Shown: positions 20,756 through 30,009 of the stretch, piece by piece | Layout of the letters: every line of letters starts with the position of its first letter | Numbering within the stretch: position 1 is the first letter of the stretch | NCBI RefSeq assembly: GCF_003946265.1 | Contig: NZ_RHNO01000007.1 | Span: 50,957-114,956, forward strand | DNA: 64,000 bases | From: Levilactobacillus yonginensis | GTDB lineage: Bacteria > Bacillota > Bacilli > Lactobacillales > Lactobacillaceae | Direction: 5' to 3' | The notes under the pieces: generated by a model | Told to the model about the DNA's origin: nothing | Seen by the model: the letters and a program-made list of their open reading frames with translations, nothing else | Databases searched by the model: none | Program-made: the position numbers and the translations under genes

Positions 20756-21070
20756 CTACACTGCAGTTTAACCTCACTCATGGTTTCGTAATTACCGAAC
20801 GTCCCTATCGTAAAACTGTTCGCAATTCATGTATCGTGGGATTAAACGATTCTACGGGATTTGGCACACAGGCTCGCTCCTACTTGGAAATAGTCGCTTA
20901 GCACTGCAAGTCTTTTTGACACAATAATTCTCCAGCTAATTTGCCGTCAAATATGAACTTGTAACCTACCACAACTAAGTCTTCATAGGCTAGCCCGGCA
21001 TCTATGATGCACAACGCTCCCCTATTTTTAAAAGCCGTCACCCCCACACAATGGTTCAAAACAAAGGTAG

Positions 21071-21496
21071 TCATCAGTTGGCAGGAACAGAACCCCATGT
21101 CGGTCCTCTTAGACTGGGCGGGCTTCCCAGACTTAGAGGACGGCCGTCTTTGAAGACTCGGGGTTTGAGGCTTCGAAGCGCCCTGGGGACCGCTTCTCAG
21201 GCCCCAGGTCTGCCCCACCGGGTGGCGTTCCTGCCAACTGATGACGGACGGCCCGGACTTAGAGGACGACCGACTTTGAAGACTCGAGGTTTGAGGCTTC
21301 AAAGCGCCCTGGGGACCGCTTCTCAGGCCCCAGGTCTGCCCCACCGGGTGGCGTTCCTGCCAACTGATGACGGACGGCCCAGACTTAGAGGACGGTCGAC
21401 TTTGAAGATTCGGGGTTTGAGGCTTCGAAGCGCCCTGGGGACCGCTTCTCAGGCCCCAGGTCTGCCCCACCGGGTGGCGTTCCTGCCAACTGATGA
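21071..21496 (-). repeat. Structured intergenic element, copy E, with 126-bp tandem triplication
   Basis: Outer arms of 18 perfectly complementary bases (21071-21088 and 21479-21496) enclose three direct 126-bp units (21119-21244, 21245-21370, 21371-21496) that are almost identical. Read on the minus strand, each unit repeats the 5' closing arm, hairpin 1 (CCTGGG/CCCAGG around GCC...GCGGTC) and hairpin 2 (loop AAACCCC with CTC/GAG); only the last has the complete hairpin 3 (21103-21141). Because 126 is a multiple of three, long open frames cross it on both strands; I treat these as artefacts. The 20780-21070 stretch beside it holds nothing I can assign. Confidence 0.75.
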
Positions 21497-21657
21497 CGGA
21501 CTCAATCTGACAATTACTCGTTAATCCATCATGGGTATGAGCAGTTCAATCATATTTGTGACAAGCAGTTGACAAGTTACACCAGCCGGTTGCAATTCTC
21601 CCCTTGCCACGGTAAACTAATTGAGTAGAATGCACGCAAAGAGGTGGCTATCCCCGC

Positions 21658-21774
21658 ATGGAAAAAAAGAAAAAATCAACATTTCAAAAAATTACGAACG
21701 TATTTGTTTGGATTATGATCATCGCAACCATTGGCTCCTTAATCTTTGGTGCCGTTGCGTCACTGATGCAATAA
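21658..21774 (+). CDS. DUF4044-type small membrane protein
   Basis: 38 residues: a lysine-rich start (MEKKKKSTFQKIT) followed by one hydrophobic helix (NVFVWIMIIATIGSLIFGAVASLM). Length and the KKKKSTFQKIT pattern match the DUF4044 family of tiny lactobacillar membrane proteins; function unknown. ATG start with AGAGGTGG 10-12 bases upstream and a strong terminator directly after the stop, both supporting a real gene. Confidence 0.85.
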   Translation: MEKKKKSTFQKITNVFVWIMIIATIGSLIFGAVASLMQ

Positions 21775-21784
21775 ATTTTGATTT

Positions 21785-21827
21785 AAAAGACGTCAGCTGT
21801 TCTTGATGAACAGTGGGCGTCTTTTTT
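21785..21827 (+). terminator. Intrinsic terminator of the DUF4044 gene
   Basis: AAAAGACG...GCTGTTC, loop TTGAT, GAACAG...CGTCTTTTTT; starts 11 bases after the stop codon. Confidence 0.9.
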
Positions 21828-21899
21828 GTGTGTATTTATCTTACGCAAAGCTACTAATTATTCATCACCAAAATCAGTGTGATGCACCCGTAATTGCCC

Positions 21900-21947
21900 A
21901 AGGCGTTGGTTAGGATACTTACTAAATACAAAGACTACCAACGCCTT
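21900..21947. repeat. 11-bp perfect inverted repeat
   Basis: AAGGCGTTGGT (21900-21910) and ACCAACGCCTT (21937-21947) with a 26-base loop. No T-run, so not an evident terminator. The rest of the 21830-22076 gap shows nothing recognisable. Confidence 0.5.
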
Positions 21948-22076
21948 TGTACGATTGATTTCAGTAAAATTTTGAAGCTAGCATCAGCCAACCAGTTCGT
22001 GACATCCCCACTCAAATTATTAAACCGGCTAATTTTGTATCGGAGCTACCCACGGCCCTGACCACCGTAGTATGCG

Positions 22077-22442
22077 TTACCGACATGCTGCCAGTTTGTC
22101 TAACAGCTCCGTCACACGCTGGCTATCTGGTTCAGGTGCCTTGAGTAGTACCAATAACTCCTCACCAATTGCCACGATGGGTTCCCCCAATGGATCAGTC
22201 AATAGACCGCCGTACAACCGAATCATCACCTGCAGTGTTTGGTAGCTCGCCGAACGTTCATCATTATCTCTGGTCATTTCCGATAACTCCAAGGTCAGTC
22301 GGTAAACGTTTTGTTTGATGCGTTTGCGCGTCGCCCGCCGGCGTTTTCGTGCTTCGACCATTGGGAGAAAAAGTGCGACACACACAGCCAACAACTCCGC
22401 CACCGCTTCAAACCAATCTGAGACTGCTCCCCATTCAATCAA
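22077..22442 (-). CDS. Hypothetical protein with N-terminal membrane helix
   Basis: About 121 residues: one hydrophobic segment near the N-terminus (FEAVAELLAVCVALFLPMV), an arginine/lysine cluster (EARKRRRATRKRIKQ) that would sit in the cytoplasm, then a soluble helical domain ending in VTELLDKLAACR. I chose the TTG at 22442, which follows GGGGGAG by six bases; an in-frame ATG at 22457 has a poorly spaced site. Directly downstream of ftsK on the same strand. No family recognised. Confidence 0.6.
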   Translation of the reverse strand: MIEWGAVSDWFEAVAELLAVCVALFLPMVEARKRRRATRKRIKQNVYRLTLELSEMTRDNDERSASYQTLQVMIRLYGGLLTDPLGEPIVAIGEELLVLLKAPEPDSQRVTELLDKLAACR

Positions 22443-22533
22443 AAAAATCTCCCCCATTCACCCGTAGCGTAACACGCTGGGTGATGCCAGCCAAAGATAA
22501 TGGCGGCAAAGGGAAGATTTTGTAAAGTTATCG

Positions 22534-24891
22534 TTAATCGTTCTGGGATGGGTCGGCATTGCTATCAGGCTGCTTGTAAACCTGACGCGGCTTACTGCCC
22601 TCTTGGGGCCCGATGTAGCCTCGCTGCTCCAGGTCATCCATAATACGGGCAGCCCGGTTGTAACCAATGCGGAAGCGTCGTTGCAGTAATGACGTGCTGG
22701 CCTTTTGTTGCTCGACCACAAACTTCAGTGCGTCGTCAAAAAGCTCATCATCGCTATCACCAGCATCCTCCTGTTGCAATTCCTCATCAGTTACCATCAT
22801 GTCCTCGTCGTAGTCCGCAGACTGTTGTTGCTTGATGAAGTCAACCACGTTGGCCACGTCATCGTCCGGAATGAAGGCTCCTTGGACCCGGACCGGTGAG
22901 TTCGCATCGACCGGCTGGAAAAGCATGTCCCCCCGACCGAGCAATTTTTCGGCACCGTTTGCATCCAAAATAGTTCGGGAGTCGATTCCACTGGAAACGG
23001 CAAAGGCAATTCGGGACGGCACGTTAGCCTTGATCAGGCCGGTAATGACATCTACGGAAGGCCGTTGCGTGGCCAAGATCATATGAACACCGGCCGCCCG
23101 GCCCATTTGCGCCAGCCGAATAATGGCGTCTTCAACTTCATTAGAGACCGTCATCATCAAATCAGCCAGTTCGTCCACCACGACCACAATATAAGGCAAC
23201 GTTGGCCGTGCTTGGTCATCCTCGGCATTTGCCTTTTGAACAAAGGCATTATAGCTGGAGATCTTCCGTTGACCAAATTGAGAGAAGAGCTCGTAGCGTC
23301 GTTCCATTTCCGCCACGACCTTGTGTAAGGCCCGTGCCGCTTTCTTAGGTTCGGACACCACTGGTGTTAACAGGTGTGGAATCCCATTGTAAACACTCAG
23401 CTCCACTTTCTTGGGGTCAATCAACATAAGTTTCAGCTGATCTGGCCGTGCGTTCATCAGCATACTGGTAATGATGCCATTGATAGCCACGGATTTACCA
23501 CTCCCCGTCGCCCCCGCGATCAGGAGATGCGGCATCTTCGTGAGATCCATAGTCACCACTTGACCAGTCACGTTACGCCCTAGCGGAACCTCCAACGGTT
23601 TGTTGGGATGAGCTGGTTGCGCTTCAACCACATCTCTAAAGGAAACGGTTGACACTTCCTTATTAGGAACTTCAATACCAATCAAGGATTTTCCAGGAAT
23701 TGGTGCTTGAATCCGAATCCCTTTAGCTGCTAAAGCCAAAGCCAGGTCATCCGCCAAATTAACAATGCGGGAGACCTTGACCCCAATGGCCGGATGCAAT
23801 TCGTACTCGGTCACGGACGGTCCCAGGCTAACATTCTTGACCTCGGCGTCCACCCCAAAGCTGTCCAACGTCTGCTTTAAAATCTTAGTGTTGGCATCAA
23901 TGGCGTTAACTTCCTCGGTCTGGTCGGTCGGTGGTACCTGCTTCAACAGGTCGGCCGTTGGCAACTGATAGTTGGGATCGACCGGTGTGCTGCTGGCCAA
24001 AGCTTCAGCGGTCGCATCCGCCGTCTCCTCTGGTTCAGGAGTTGGCGCCGGTTTAGAATTTTCATTGGCCGCCACGGTAATGTGGTAGCTCGGTTCATCC
24101 TTTGTTTTGGCGTGCGGTTCCGGCAAATCCTTGTCGTTCGGATCTGCGGGCAGGCTTGCTGCCGGTTTGTCGTTAGTCGTGACGGAGACTGGTCGGGACT
24201 TGGCCCGTTGGTCACGATGTTCCTGAACCTTTTCTCCGCCCCGTTTCAGCGCTGCACCGCTAGCCTGAGCGCCCCGATGAAGCGTTGCCCAAGTCGTTTG
24301 CAGCCACGACTGAATCGTACTGAAGGGAATCTGGAAAAAGACGATTACCCCACCAGCCATCACTAACCAGGCAGCAATCTGAGATCCCACCAGCGCAATC
24401 AACCAGGCCACAATGCTCAACTCAACGGCGCCAATGACCCCACCACCCAGTTGAGCAGTCAGTCCACCAGTCCAAAGATCAGACAGGCCGTCATGCCAAA
24501 TTGTACTTAGAAATTGACTGTGTTGATCCACCTGTAAAAAATGATTGGCGGAGATCCATAGCAGCCAACCGCCGTAAATCAGGCCACTACCCAACCAGTA
24601 ATGACGCGGCAGTCGCGGTAGTTCTCCCGTGACAGTGAGGGTGGCCCCCAAAGCGGCCACCACGATGAGCCCAAACTGATAGGTGTCCCCCACAATCAAG
24701 CGGACTAGGTTCGCAAAGAGCGTTCCCAGCAAGCCTAGATTGAACAGTCCTAAGGCCGCTAGGGCAATCAGAACTAACCCAATCACGTTAGCGGTGTATG
24801 GAAACGGCTGCTTCTTGGCCGAAGTTTTCCGGCGTTTCGTTGGCTGGCGCTTCGCCGTTTTCCGGCGCGTTGTTTTTCGTTTGGTAGCCAA
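22534..24891 (-). CDS. ftsK: DNA translocase FtsK/SpoIIIE
   Basis: About 785 residues. Basic N-terminal tail, four to five membrane segments (about 30-180), an acidic/proline linker, the alpha-beta motor domain and a C-terminal gamma winged helix ([29 protein letters not shown]). Walker [14 protein letters not shown] is near residue 460 and Walker [13 protein letters not shown] follows. It pumps chromosomal DNA through the closing septum. The start is a TTG at 24891 with AAAGGAGG seven bases upstream; the reading frame extends six codons further without a site. Confidence 0.96.
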   Translation of the reverse strand: MATKRKTTRRKTAKRQPTKRRKTSAKKQPFPYTANVIGLVLIALAALGLFNLGLLGTLFANLVRLIVGDTYQFGLIVVAALGATLTVTGELPRLPRHYWLGSGLIYGGWLLWISANHFLQVDQHSQFLSTIWHDGLSDLWTGGLTAQLGGGVIGAVELSIVAWLIALVGSQIAAWLVMAGGVIVFFQIPFSTIQSWLQTTWATLHRGAQASGAALKRGGEKVQEHRDQRAKSRPVSVTTNDKPAASLPADPNDKDLPEPHAKTKDEPSYHITVAANENSKPAPTPEPEETADATAEALASSTPVDPNYQLPTADLLKQVPPTDQTEEVNAIDANTKILKQTLDSFGVDAEVKNVSLGPSVTEYELHPAIGVKVSRIVNLADDLALALAAKGIRIQAPIPGKSLIGIEVPNKEVSTVSFRDVVEAQPAHPNKPLEVPLGRNVTGQVVTMDLTKMPHLLIAGATGSGKSVAINGIITSMLMNARPDQLKLMLIDPKKVELSVYNGIPHLLTPVVSEPKKAARALHKVVAEMERRYELFSQFGQRKISSYNAFVQKANAEDDQARPTLPYIVVVVDELADLMMTVSNEVEDAIIRLAQMGRAAGVHMILATQRPSVDVITGLIKANVPSRIAFAVSSGIDSRTILDANGAEKLLGRGDMLFQPVDANSPVRVQGAFIPDDDVANVVDFIKQQQSADYDEDMMVTDEELQQEDAGDSDDELFDDALKFVVEQQKASTSLLQRRFRIGYNRAARIMDDLEQRGYIGPQEGSKPRQVYKQPDSNADPSQND

Positions 24892-24912
24892 CGGTGAGCC
24901 TCCTTTCACTCT

Positions 24913-25425
24913 TTATTTTAATTTGTCGTGTGGGTAAGTATGTACCCGTTCCAGGTTAGGAAAAGCCTGTTGACGCATGACTTCGTAAATCACAATTGCC
25001 GCACTGTTGGACAGATTAAGGGCCCGAATATGCGTATCGTCTTGTGGAATCCGAATGCACTTTTCACTGTGTTGCCGCATGAATGGTTCTGGCAACCCCG
25101 TCGTTTCCTTCCCAAATAGGAAGTAGTGATCATTCTCGTTCACACTGTAGTCTGGTTCCGTATAATCTTGGTCGGCAAACTTGGAGACCAGGTAGAGTTG
25201 CGTTGGATCCGGAATCGTGTCTAAAAAGGCCGGCAGATTCTCATGATACCGGACGTCAACCTTATCCCAGTAGTCCAAGCCGGCCCGTTTTAAGTGGGCG
25301 TCGTCGACGGAAAAACCCAGGGGCTTGATCAAATCTAAAATCGTATCCGTCCCCGCACAGGTCCGGGCGATGTTCCCCGTGTTGGCGGGAAATAGCGGTT
25401 CAAATAACGCAATGTGGTTTGCCAT
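24913..25425 (-). CDS. trmL: tRNA (cytidine(34)-2'-O)-methyltransferase
   Basis: 170 residues, a minimal SPOUT methyltransferase of normal length. N-terminus HIALFEPLFPANTGNIARTC, then LFGKETTGLP and the trefoil-knot SAM segment IRALNLSNSAAIVIYE. TrmL methylates the wobble 2'-OH of tRNA-Leu isoacceptors. Two dozen bases upstream of ftsK, on the same strand. Confidence 0.94.
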   Translation of the reverse strand: MANHIALFEPLFPANTGNIARTCAGTDTILDLIKPLGFSVDDAHLKRAGLDYWDKVDVRYHENLPAFLDTIPDPTQLYLVSKFADQDYTEPDYSVNENDHYFLFGKETTGLPEPFMRQHSEKCIRIPQDDTHIRALNLSNSAAIVIYEVMRQQAFPNLERVHTYPHDKLK

Positions 25426-25562
25426 AAAATTCTCTTCTCCGTTCTGTTATCAAACATTCGTTCTGTCCCATCATTATAGCCATTTTCAGTGGGTTTTGAC
25501 AAGAGAGTAACGGGGTTAAAGCCAGATTATATTCCTAGAGATTTTTTGGATGAATACCGCGC

Positions 25563-25738
25563 GCTCCGGCAGTCAGGGCGGGAACCAGCTGTGGGGACGC
25601 TTCAGCCAAAGACCGGGCTTCTCGCTCGATTTGACCCCCCGTAAGTTCACGGGTCTTCAAATTCGCCCATGTCGTAACCTAGCAAAATACGCTAGCTAAC
25701 GACATTTTCACTGCTGGCCCCACACTGACCGCCTCCGA
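25563..25738 (+). repeat. Structured intergenic element, copy D
   Basis: About 176 bp in the gap upstream of trmL. Closing stem GTCAG/CTGAC plus CCAG/CTGG. Hairpin 1 is the least regular copy (AGCCAAAGACCGGGCTT). Hairpin 2, 25627-25662: GATTTGA/TTCAAATTC outside, CCCGT/ACGGG inside, loop AAGTTCA. Hairpin 3, 25671-25703: GTCGT...CTAGC/GCTAG...ACGAC, loop AAAATAC. The rest of the 25426-26084 gap holds only the rlmA terminator. Confidence 0.68.
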
Positions 25739-25919
25739 CTTAAATTGATGACTTCTTACAATAAAGTTTTATCAAATTATGCCATTGGCCCTACTGACCT
25801 TAGCTGATTTCAACCTAATACCTACTCAATTCAGAAGCTCAAAAAAATCTGTCACTGGATCAAGTCAAAAGCACCGCACAACTCCCTCGCCCATCTAAAA
25901 AAAGGACAAAATAAAAAGC

Positions 25920-25949
25920 AGTTCCTCGGTGTGGGCACGGCGAGGAACT
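25920..25949 (-). terminator. Intrinsic terminator downstream of rlmA
   Basis: AGTTCCTCG/CGAGGAACT stem followed on the minus strand by GCTTTTTATTTT, about 135 bases after the rlmA stop. Confidence 0.8.
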
Positions 25950-26084
25950 ACTTTAGTGAAGTGCTACTTGTCAGCCGCTAACAGTTATTCACTGATGTCG
26001 ACCGCCAAACGATTTCTCATAGGTCAATATAACACTCCCCCGTTAGCTGTTCAAGAACTTTACATAAGATTTTTTAACGTTTTA

Positions 26085-26936
26085 CTAAATCCCTTGTGCC
26101 GTTAAGAGGGTCACGTCCACCGTGATTTCTGGGAATGGATTGGCCTTAACTGCGGCCAACCGGTCTTCCGACGCTCCCCAGTGCATCGGTGTCATCAACA
26201 TAAGGTCACTGAATAGCTCAGCTGGGACCGGTACCTGGTAACGGATCCGTTCAACACTTGAATCCGGATAATGCTGCTGGAACAGGTTCAAGACGTTGCT
26301 ATTGTCATAGGTCGCATGGGTACTGCCGGCTGGGAAGATGGCTTGCCGTAACTCAATTAAGTAATCGGCATTGGGAATCACCTTTAGGAGCTGTCCTCCA
26401 GGCGCTAAGACCCGGTTGAACTCATTATAGGCGGATGGCGAGAATAGGTCTAAAATCGCCGTAAATTGGCTGTCAGCGAAGGGCATCTGGGCCAGGTCAG
26501 CCACGCAGAAGAACGCGTTGTTCTCAAGCTGCGTGGCGAGGTTGATTCCTGGCTTAGACAGGTCAAACCCAACGGCTGTATCCTGCCCGTCACGCTGGGC
26601 GAGAACGTCGTCTAACGGTGTCCCTTCCCCACAGCCAACGTCTAAGATTGTTTGCGGGGTAGCTGGCAGTTTAGCCGCAAAAGCATCCGTGATGCCCTTA
26701 AACAAGCCAGCCTGCAGCATCCGCCGCCGGGAAGCTAACATGGCATTGTCATATTCGCTAGCTACCGCGCGCTGCATGAAATACAGTGTCCCCTTCTTAG
26801 AGAGGTCAACGTTGTGGCCATTGGGACAGATGAGGCTGTGCCCCTCGACCGTGGCGTACGGTTCCAGACAGACGGGACACCGAAATAGTGTGGGACGAGC
26901 GGCCAGAAAAGCCGTCGCTTGATCAATTTTCTTCAT
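26085..26936 (-). CDS. rlmA: 23S rRNA (guanine-N1)-methyltransferase, RlmA family
   Basis: About 283 residues. N-terminal zinc site C20-P-V-C23...C37-P-N-G-H41, then a SAM-binding Rossmann domain with ILDVGCGEGTPL. RlmA enzymes methylate N1 of G745 or G748 in 23S rRNA helix 35; which position applies here cannot be read from the sequence. ATG at 26936 with AAGGAG upstream; the longer open frame runs into the AI-2E gene and is not used. Overlaps the end of that gene by 14 bases. Confidence 0.9.
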   Translation of the reverse strand: MKKIDQATAFLAARPTLFRCPVCLEPYATVEGHSLICPNGHNVDLSKKGTLYFMQRAVASEYDNAMLASRRRMLQAGLFKGITDAFAAKLPATPQTILDVGCGEGTPLDDVLAQRDGQDTAVGFDLSKPGINLATQLENNAFFCVADLAQMPFADSQFTAILDLFSPSAYNEFNRVLAPGGQLLKVIPNADYLIELRQAIFPAGSTHATYDNSNVLNLFQQHYPDSSVERIRYQVPVPAELFSDLMLMTPMHWGASEDRLAAVKANPFPEITVDVTLLTAQGI

Positions 26937-28098
26937 TTTCACTGACTCCTTGTTCGACAACGGGTTCTTCATAGCCACCCGCAAATTTCTGATACCAATG
27001 GAAGATCTCCGTGGCAACGACCCGAATGACGGCGTAGCCTGGAATTCCCAAGACGACCCCGAGCACCCCAAATGCTTTCCCCGCAATTAGCAGGATAAAG
27101 ATAATGGTCAGTGGATGAATCTTGAGTGAGCTTCCTAACACAATTGGCGAAATGATTCGCCCTTCTAACGTTTGTTCAATAACAAAGACGATGAGCACTT
27201 TGACCAGCATCCACGGTGAAATGAACGCGGCTACCACAACTGCCGGTACCATGGCCAGAAACGACCCCAGATACGGGATCAGATTCAGTACGCCAGCAAC
27301 GATACCTAAGAGTAAGGCAAACCGTAGGCCGACAATCAAGAAACCAATGTAGAAGAGAATGGCCACAATGAACGCCACAATCAACTGCCCCCGAACGTAG
27401 TTACTGACCTGCCGATTCATTTCTCGCAGCAGGTGAACCACGGAGGCCCGTCGCTTAACTGGTAAGATTTTTGCCAGATAATCAGGCAATTGGTGGCCAT
27501 CCCTCAAGAGATAGAACAGAATAAACGGTGCCGTTACCACGGCTACCACCACGGAAACGACGCGACTCACGATTCCCCCTACTGAACTGACCGTGTTCTT
27601 GGCGAACGCGGAGACGGCGGTCGACGAACTAGATGAAAGTTGCTGGTTGAATTGGTCCAGTTGGCTGCGAATGCCATTCAAACGGTCGTCTTTCAGCCAG
27701 GTCATACTGGTCTGCGTAATCTGGTGCCAGTAATGCGGCCACTCTGTGATGAGTGACGTCATTTGCCGCTGAATCATGGGAATCAGGCTGAGCAGTCCCC
27801 AGGCAATCAAAAGGGCCACAATAATAAAGAGTCCAATGATGGACCAACTGCGGTGAATCCCCCGTTTCTCCAACCGATCAACCACGGGATTTAAGAGATA
27901 ATAACCCACGCCGGCCAGAATAATGGGAAGTCCCAGAATCTGTCCCACCAAAACAAACGGCGTTGCGAGCCATGGGACTTTACTTAGGACAAGTAAAATG
28001 AGTAAAATAAGGAGCGTGATTGTCAGGATGGAAACTAGGCGGTTATTGACGACCCAGCTCCAGAACCACGACCGATGCTGCTTAGATTCCGGTTTCAA
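26923..28098 (-). CDS. AI-2E (PerM/YueF) family transporter
   Basis: About 391 residues, seven to eight membrane segments with a long extracytoplasmic stretch after the third (MIQRQMTSLITEWPHYWHQ...). The C-terminal half carries family signatures (VRGQLIVAFIVAILFYIGFLIVGL; NLIPYLGSFLAMVPAVVVA; ISPIVLGSSLKIHPLTIIFILL). Members are proposed exporters of AI-2 or sodium/proton exchangers; substrate unresolved. TTG start at 28098 with AGGAG eight bases upstream. Divergent from cutC. Confidence 0.88.
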   Translation of the reverse strand: MKPESKQHRSWFWSWVVNNRLVSILTITLLILLILLVLSKVPWLATPFVLVGQILGLPIILAGVGYYLLNPVVDRLEKRGIHRSWSIIGLFIIVALLIAWGLLSLIPMIQRQMTSLITEWPHYWHQITQTSMTWLKDDRLNGIRSQLDQFNQQLSSSSSTAVSAFAKNTVSSVGGIVSRVVSVVVAVVTAPFILFYLLRDGHQLPDYLAKILPVKRRASVVHLLREMNRQVSNYVRGQLIVAFIVAILFYIGFLIVGLRFALLLGIVAGVLNLIPYLGSFLAMVPAVVVAAFISPWMLVKVLIVFVIEQTLEGRIISPIVLGSSLKIHPLTIIFILLIAGKAFGVLGVVLGIPGYAVIRVVATEIFHWYQKFAGGYEEPVVEQGVSENEEN

Positions 28099-28180
28099 TA
28101 GTTTCACTCCTAAAGAAATAAAATGGTGCGTACATTGTACCATACTGTTCGCCGCTGTAACGCAAGCGGCCAGAGAAAGG

Positions 28181-28810
28181 ATGACGATTTTGCTGTTAGT
28201 TGAACCGTTACTAGAAAATTATACTGAATTACCCGCTGCCATTAGAGCGGGTGCCAAACGGGTGGCCCTCGCTGATAACTTGGCGGCTGGTGGCACCACG
28301 GTCAGCAAGGGCGTCATGGGTGAAGCCGTGCGTTACGCCCATGAGCACCAGGTAGCCCTCGACTTGATCATCGCGCCACGGGGTGGCAAAGCGCCCTACA
28401 ACGGCGTTGAAATCAAGATGATGGAGGCGGATTTGTTAGAGGCCCAACAATTAGGGGCTGACGGCGCCATCTTTGGTGCCCTCACCGACCAGAACCAGTT
28501 GGATGTTGAAGTCCTCAGTACGCTAATTGCCGCTGCTGGTGGCATGACGTTGACGTTTGATACGGCCTTCGATCAGATTCGACCACAGGACCGCGGTGCG
28601 GCACTGGATTGGTTGGGTAGTCAGGGTGTCGACCGGGTCCTGAGCACGGGCAAGTACGGCGACGACCGTGAGGCTGACTGGATTGCCAGCAAACGCTTGG
28701 CCGATGCAGACAGCGTGGTTCTCGTACCAGCTGGCGTAACGGCTGACGAAACAGCTGGTGTGGCTGATGCGTTAGGTGTTAAGTTGGTTTATGGAGAAAA
28801 TGTGCTGTAA
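28181..28810 (+). CDS. cutC: CutC family protein
   Basis: 209 residues, TIM-barrel of the CutC type: the GAKRVALADNLAAGGTTVSKGVM segment corresponds to the family's ELCxNLxxGGLTPS signature, with AHEHQVALDLIIAPRGG and LTFDTAFDQ following. Historically called copper homeostasis; the true activity is unsettled. AGAAAGG abuts the ATG at 28181, so the in-frame TTG at 28190, nine bases after that site, could be the actual start. Last gene of the GC-richer core; the sequence becomes clearly AT-richer right after it. Confidence 0.85.
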   Translation: MTILLLVEPLLENYTELPAAIRAGAKRVALADNLAAGGTTVSKGVMGEAVRYAHEHQVALDLIIAPRGGKAPYNGVEIKMMEADLLEAQQLGADGAIFGALTDQNQLDVEVLSTLIAAAGGMTLTFDTAFDQIRPQDRGAALDWLGSQGVDRVLSTGKYGDDREADWIASKRLADADSVVLVPAGVTADETAGVADALGVKLVYGENVL

Positions 28811-28986
28811 GGATTTCTACTCGCCTATCAGCACACATTCAACTGTAAAAAGCAATTTTTTCAAGACACATTTTATTTTCAAATATATGTGCATATCTAT
28901 AAGTTACACATCACTGTATTTGTTGATAACGTCCATCATAAGTGAGCCATATAACCGGGAAATTATACTGACAACTTCCACACAAT

Positions 28987-29012
28987 GCGTTAATATATTA
29001 GTATATTAACGC
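28987..29012. promoter_or_regulatory. Perfect palindrome upstream of acetyltransferase, candidate operator
   Basis: GCGTTAATATA and TATATTAACGC separated by TTAG, 81 bases before the start of the next gene. Its AT content argues against a terminator and for a dimeric regulator site. The rest of 28811-29092 is AT-rich with no gene. Confidence 0.5.
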
Positions 29013-29092
29013 AAAAATAAACGATTTTGCCTGTCTATTTAATTAAGGCATATTCGATATCCAACATTTTATTGTAAAGGAAGCATCCGGAA

Positions 29093-29929
29093 ATGACATC
29101 AAGAATCAACGATATTACTTTCATGCCAAATGGCCTAGTTGCTACACATTCTCACATGGCTGAGCAACTTAGGATTAATCAGCCAATGAAAAACCTACTC
29201 TCAGAAAAGCACATCTACAGTAACATCAAGGATGATACTTCCAAACGACTACCTGGAACCATGGAGTTTCCAGTTAATGTTCAAATAGAACCTTACTCAC
29301 AATATTTGGGAGGTCGTCGTTTCTTTTCAATGGGTGCCTTCAGCTTGACTGGCAATAACTCACTTCCCATTAACACAGTAGTTGGACGTTACTCTTCCAT
29401 TGCAAGCGGTGTAATACGGATGCAAGGTAGTCATCCAATAACTCGTTTCACATCATCAATGGTGAGCTATGATCCACGTAACCGGGCTTTTAACGATTAT
29501 CTAGAGACTTCTAAAAATGCTTTTCAGCACGTTGGAAGCCCCGTCAGAAATGGTGGTCCAATTATTATTGGGAACGACGTTTGGATTGGTCAGGATGTGA
29601 GATTTGTTCCAAAGGGTGTTACGGTTGGTGACGGGGCAGTGGTTGCCGGCGGCGCACTAGTAACAAAAGACGTTCCACCATACGCTGTCGTTGGAGGCGT
29701 TCCTGCCCGAATCCTCAAATTCCGATTTCCACAAGAAGTTATCCAACGTCTCTTAAAACTTCAATGGTGGCAATATGGGTTTGGTGACTTTACAGGCGTT
29801 CGTGCCGATGACAAGATAGAAGATTTTATTTCTAAGGTTGAGCACCTAGTGCAGATGGGTGATATTCAACCATTTATGCCTAAACCCATTGATTTCAGCG
29901 AATTCAAAAAAACCCAAGAAAATGATTAA
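29093..29929 (+). CDS. Hexapeptide-repeat (LbH) O-acetyltransferase, CatB-like
   Basis: 278 residues. The central and C-terminal parts form a left-handed beta helix with a CatB/Vat-type end: [63 protein letters not shown] carries the probable catalytic histidine. The N-terminal 90 residues are less conserved. Such enzymes acetylate sugars or xenobiotics; given the surface-polysaccharide genes nearby, a sugar acceptor is likelier than a drug. AAAGGA ribosome site. Paralogue of the convergent gene at 30010-30843, with which it shares a terminator. Confidence 0.85.
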   Translation: MTSRINDITFMPNGLVATHSHMAEQLRINQPMKNLLSEKHIYSNIKDDTSKRLPGTMEFPVNVQIEPYSQYLGGRRFFSMGAFSLTGNNSLPINTVVGRYSSIASGVIRMQGSHPITRFTSSMVSYDPRNRAFNDYLETSKNAFQHVGSPVRNGGPIIIGNDVWIGQDVRFVPKGVTVGDGAVVAGGALVTKDVPPYAVVGGVPARILKFRFPQEVIQRLLKLQWWQYGFGDFTGVRADDKIEDFISKVEHLVQMGDIQPFMPKPIDFSEFKKTQEND

Positions 29930-29958
29930 TTAATTGTGAATTCCACATGCACACTAAA

Positions 29959-29996
29959 AAAAGAGGTTGCTGATCAAACATCAGCAGCCTCTCTTT
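29959..29996. terminator. Bidirectional terminator between convergent acetyltransferases
   Basis: AAAGAGGTTGCTGAT/ATCAGCAGCCTCTCTTT hairpin with A-run on the left and T-run on the right, so it works on both strands. Confidence 0.9.
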
Positions 29997-30009
29997 TAAA
30001 TAGCTAAAA

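Noticed and set aside
20990..21500. Possible CRISPR array
   Set aside because: Units are 126 bp and contiguous with no unique spacers, and there are no cas genes.
20898..21524. Open frames of 190 and 157 codons on the two strands across the 126-bp units
   Set aside because: The unit length is a multiple of three, which keeps frames open; no ribosome site, and the conserved feature is the paired structure.
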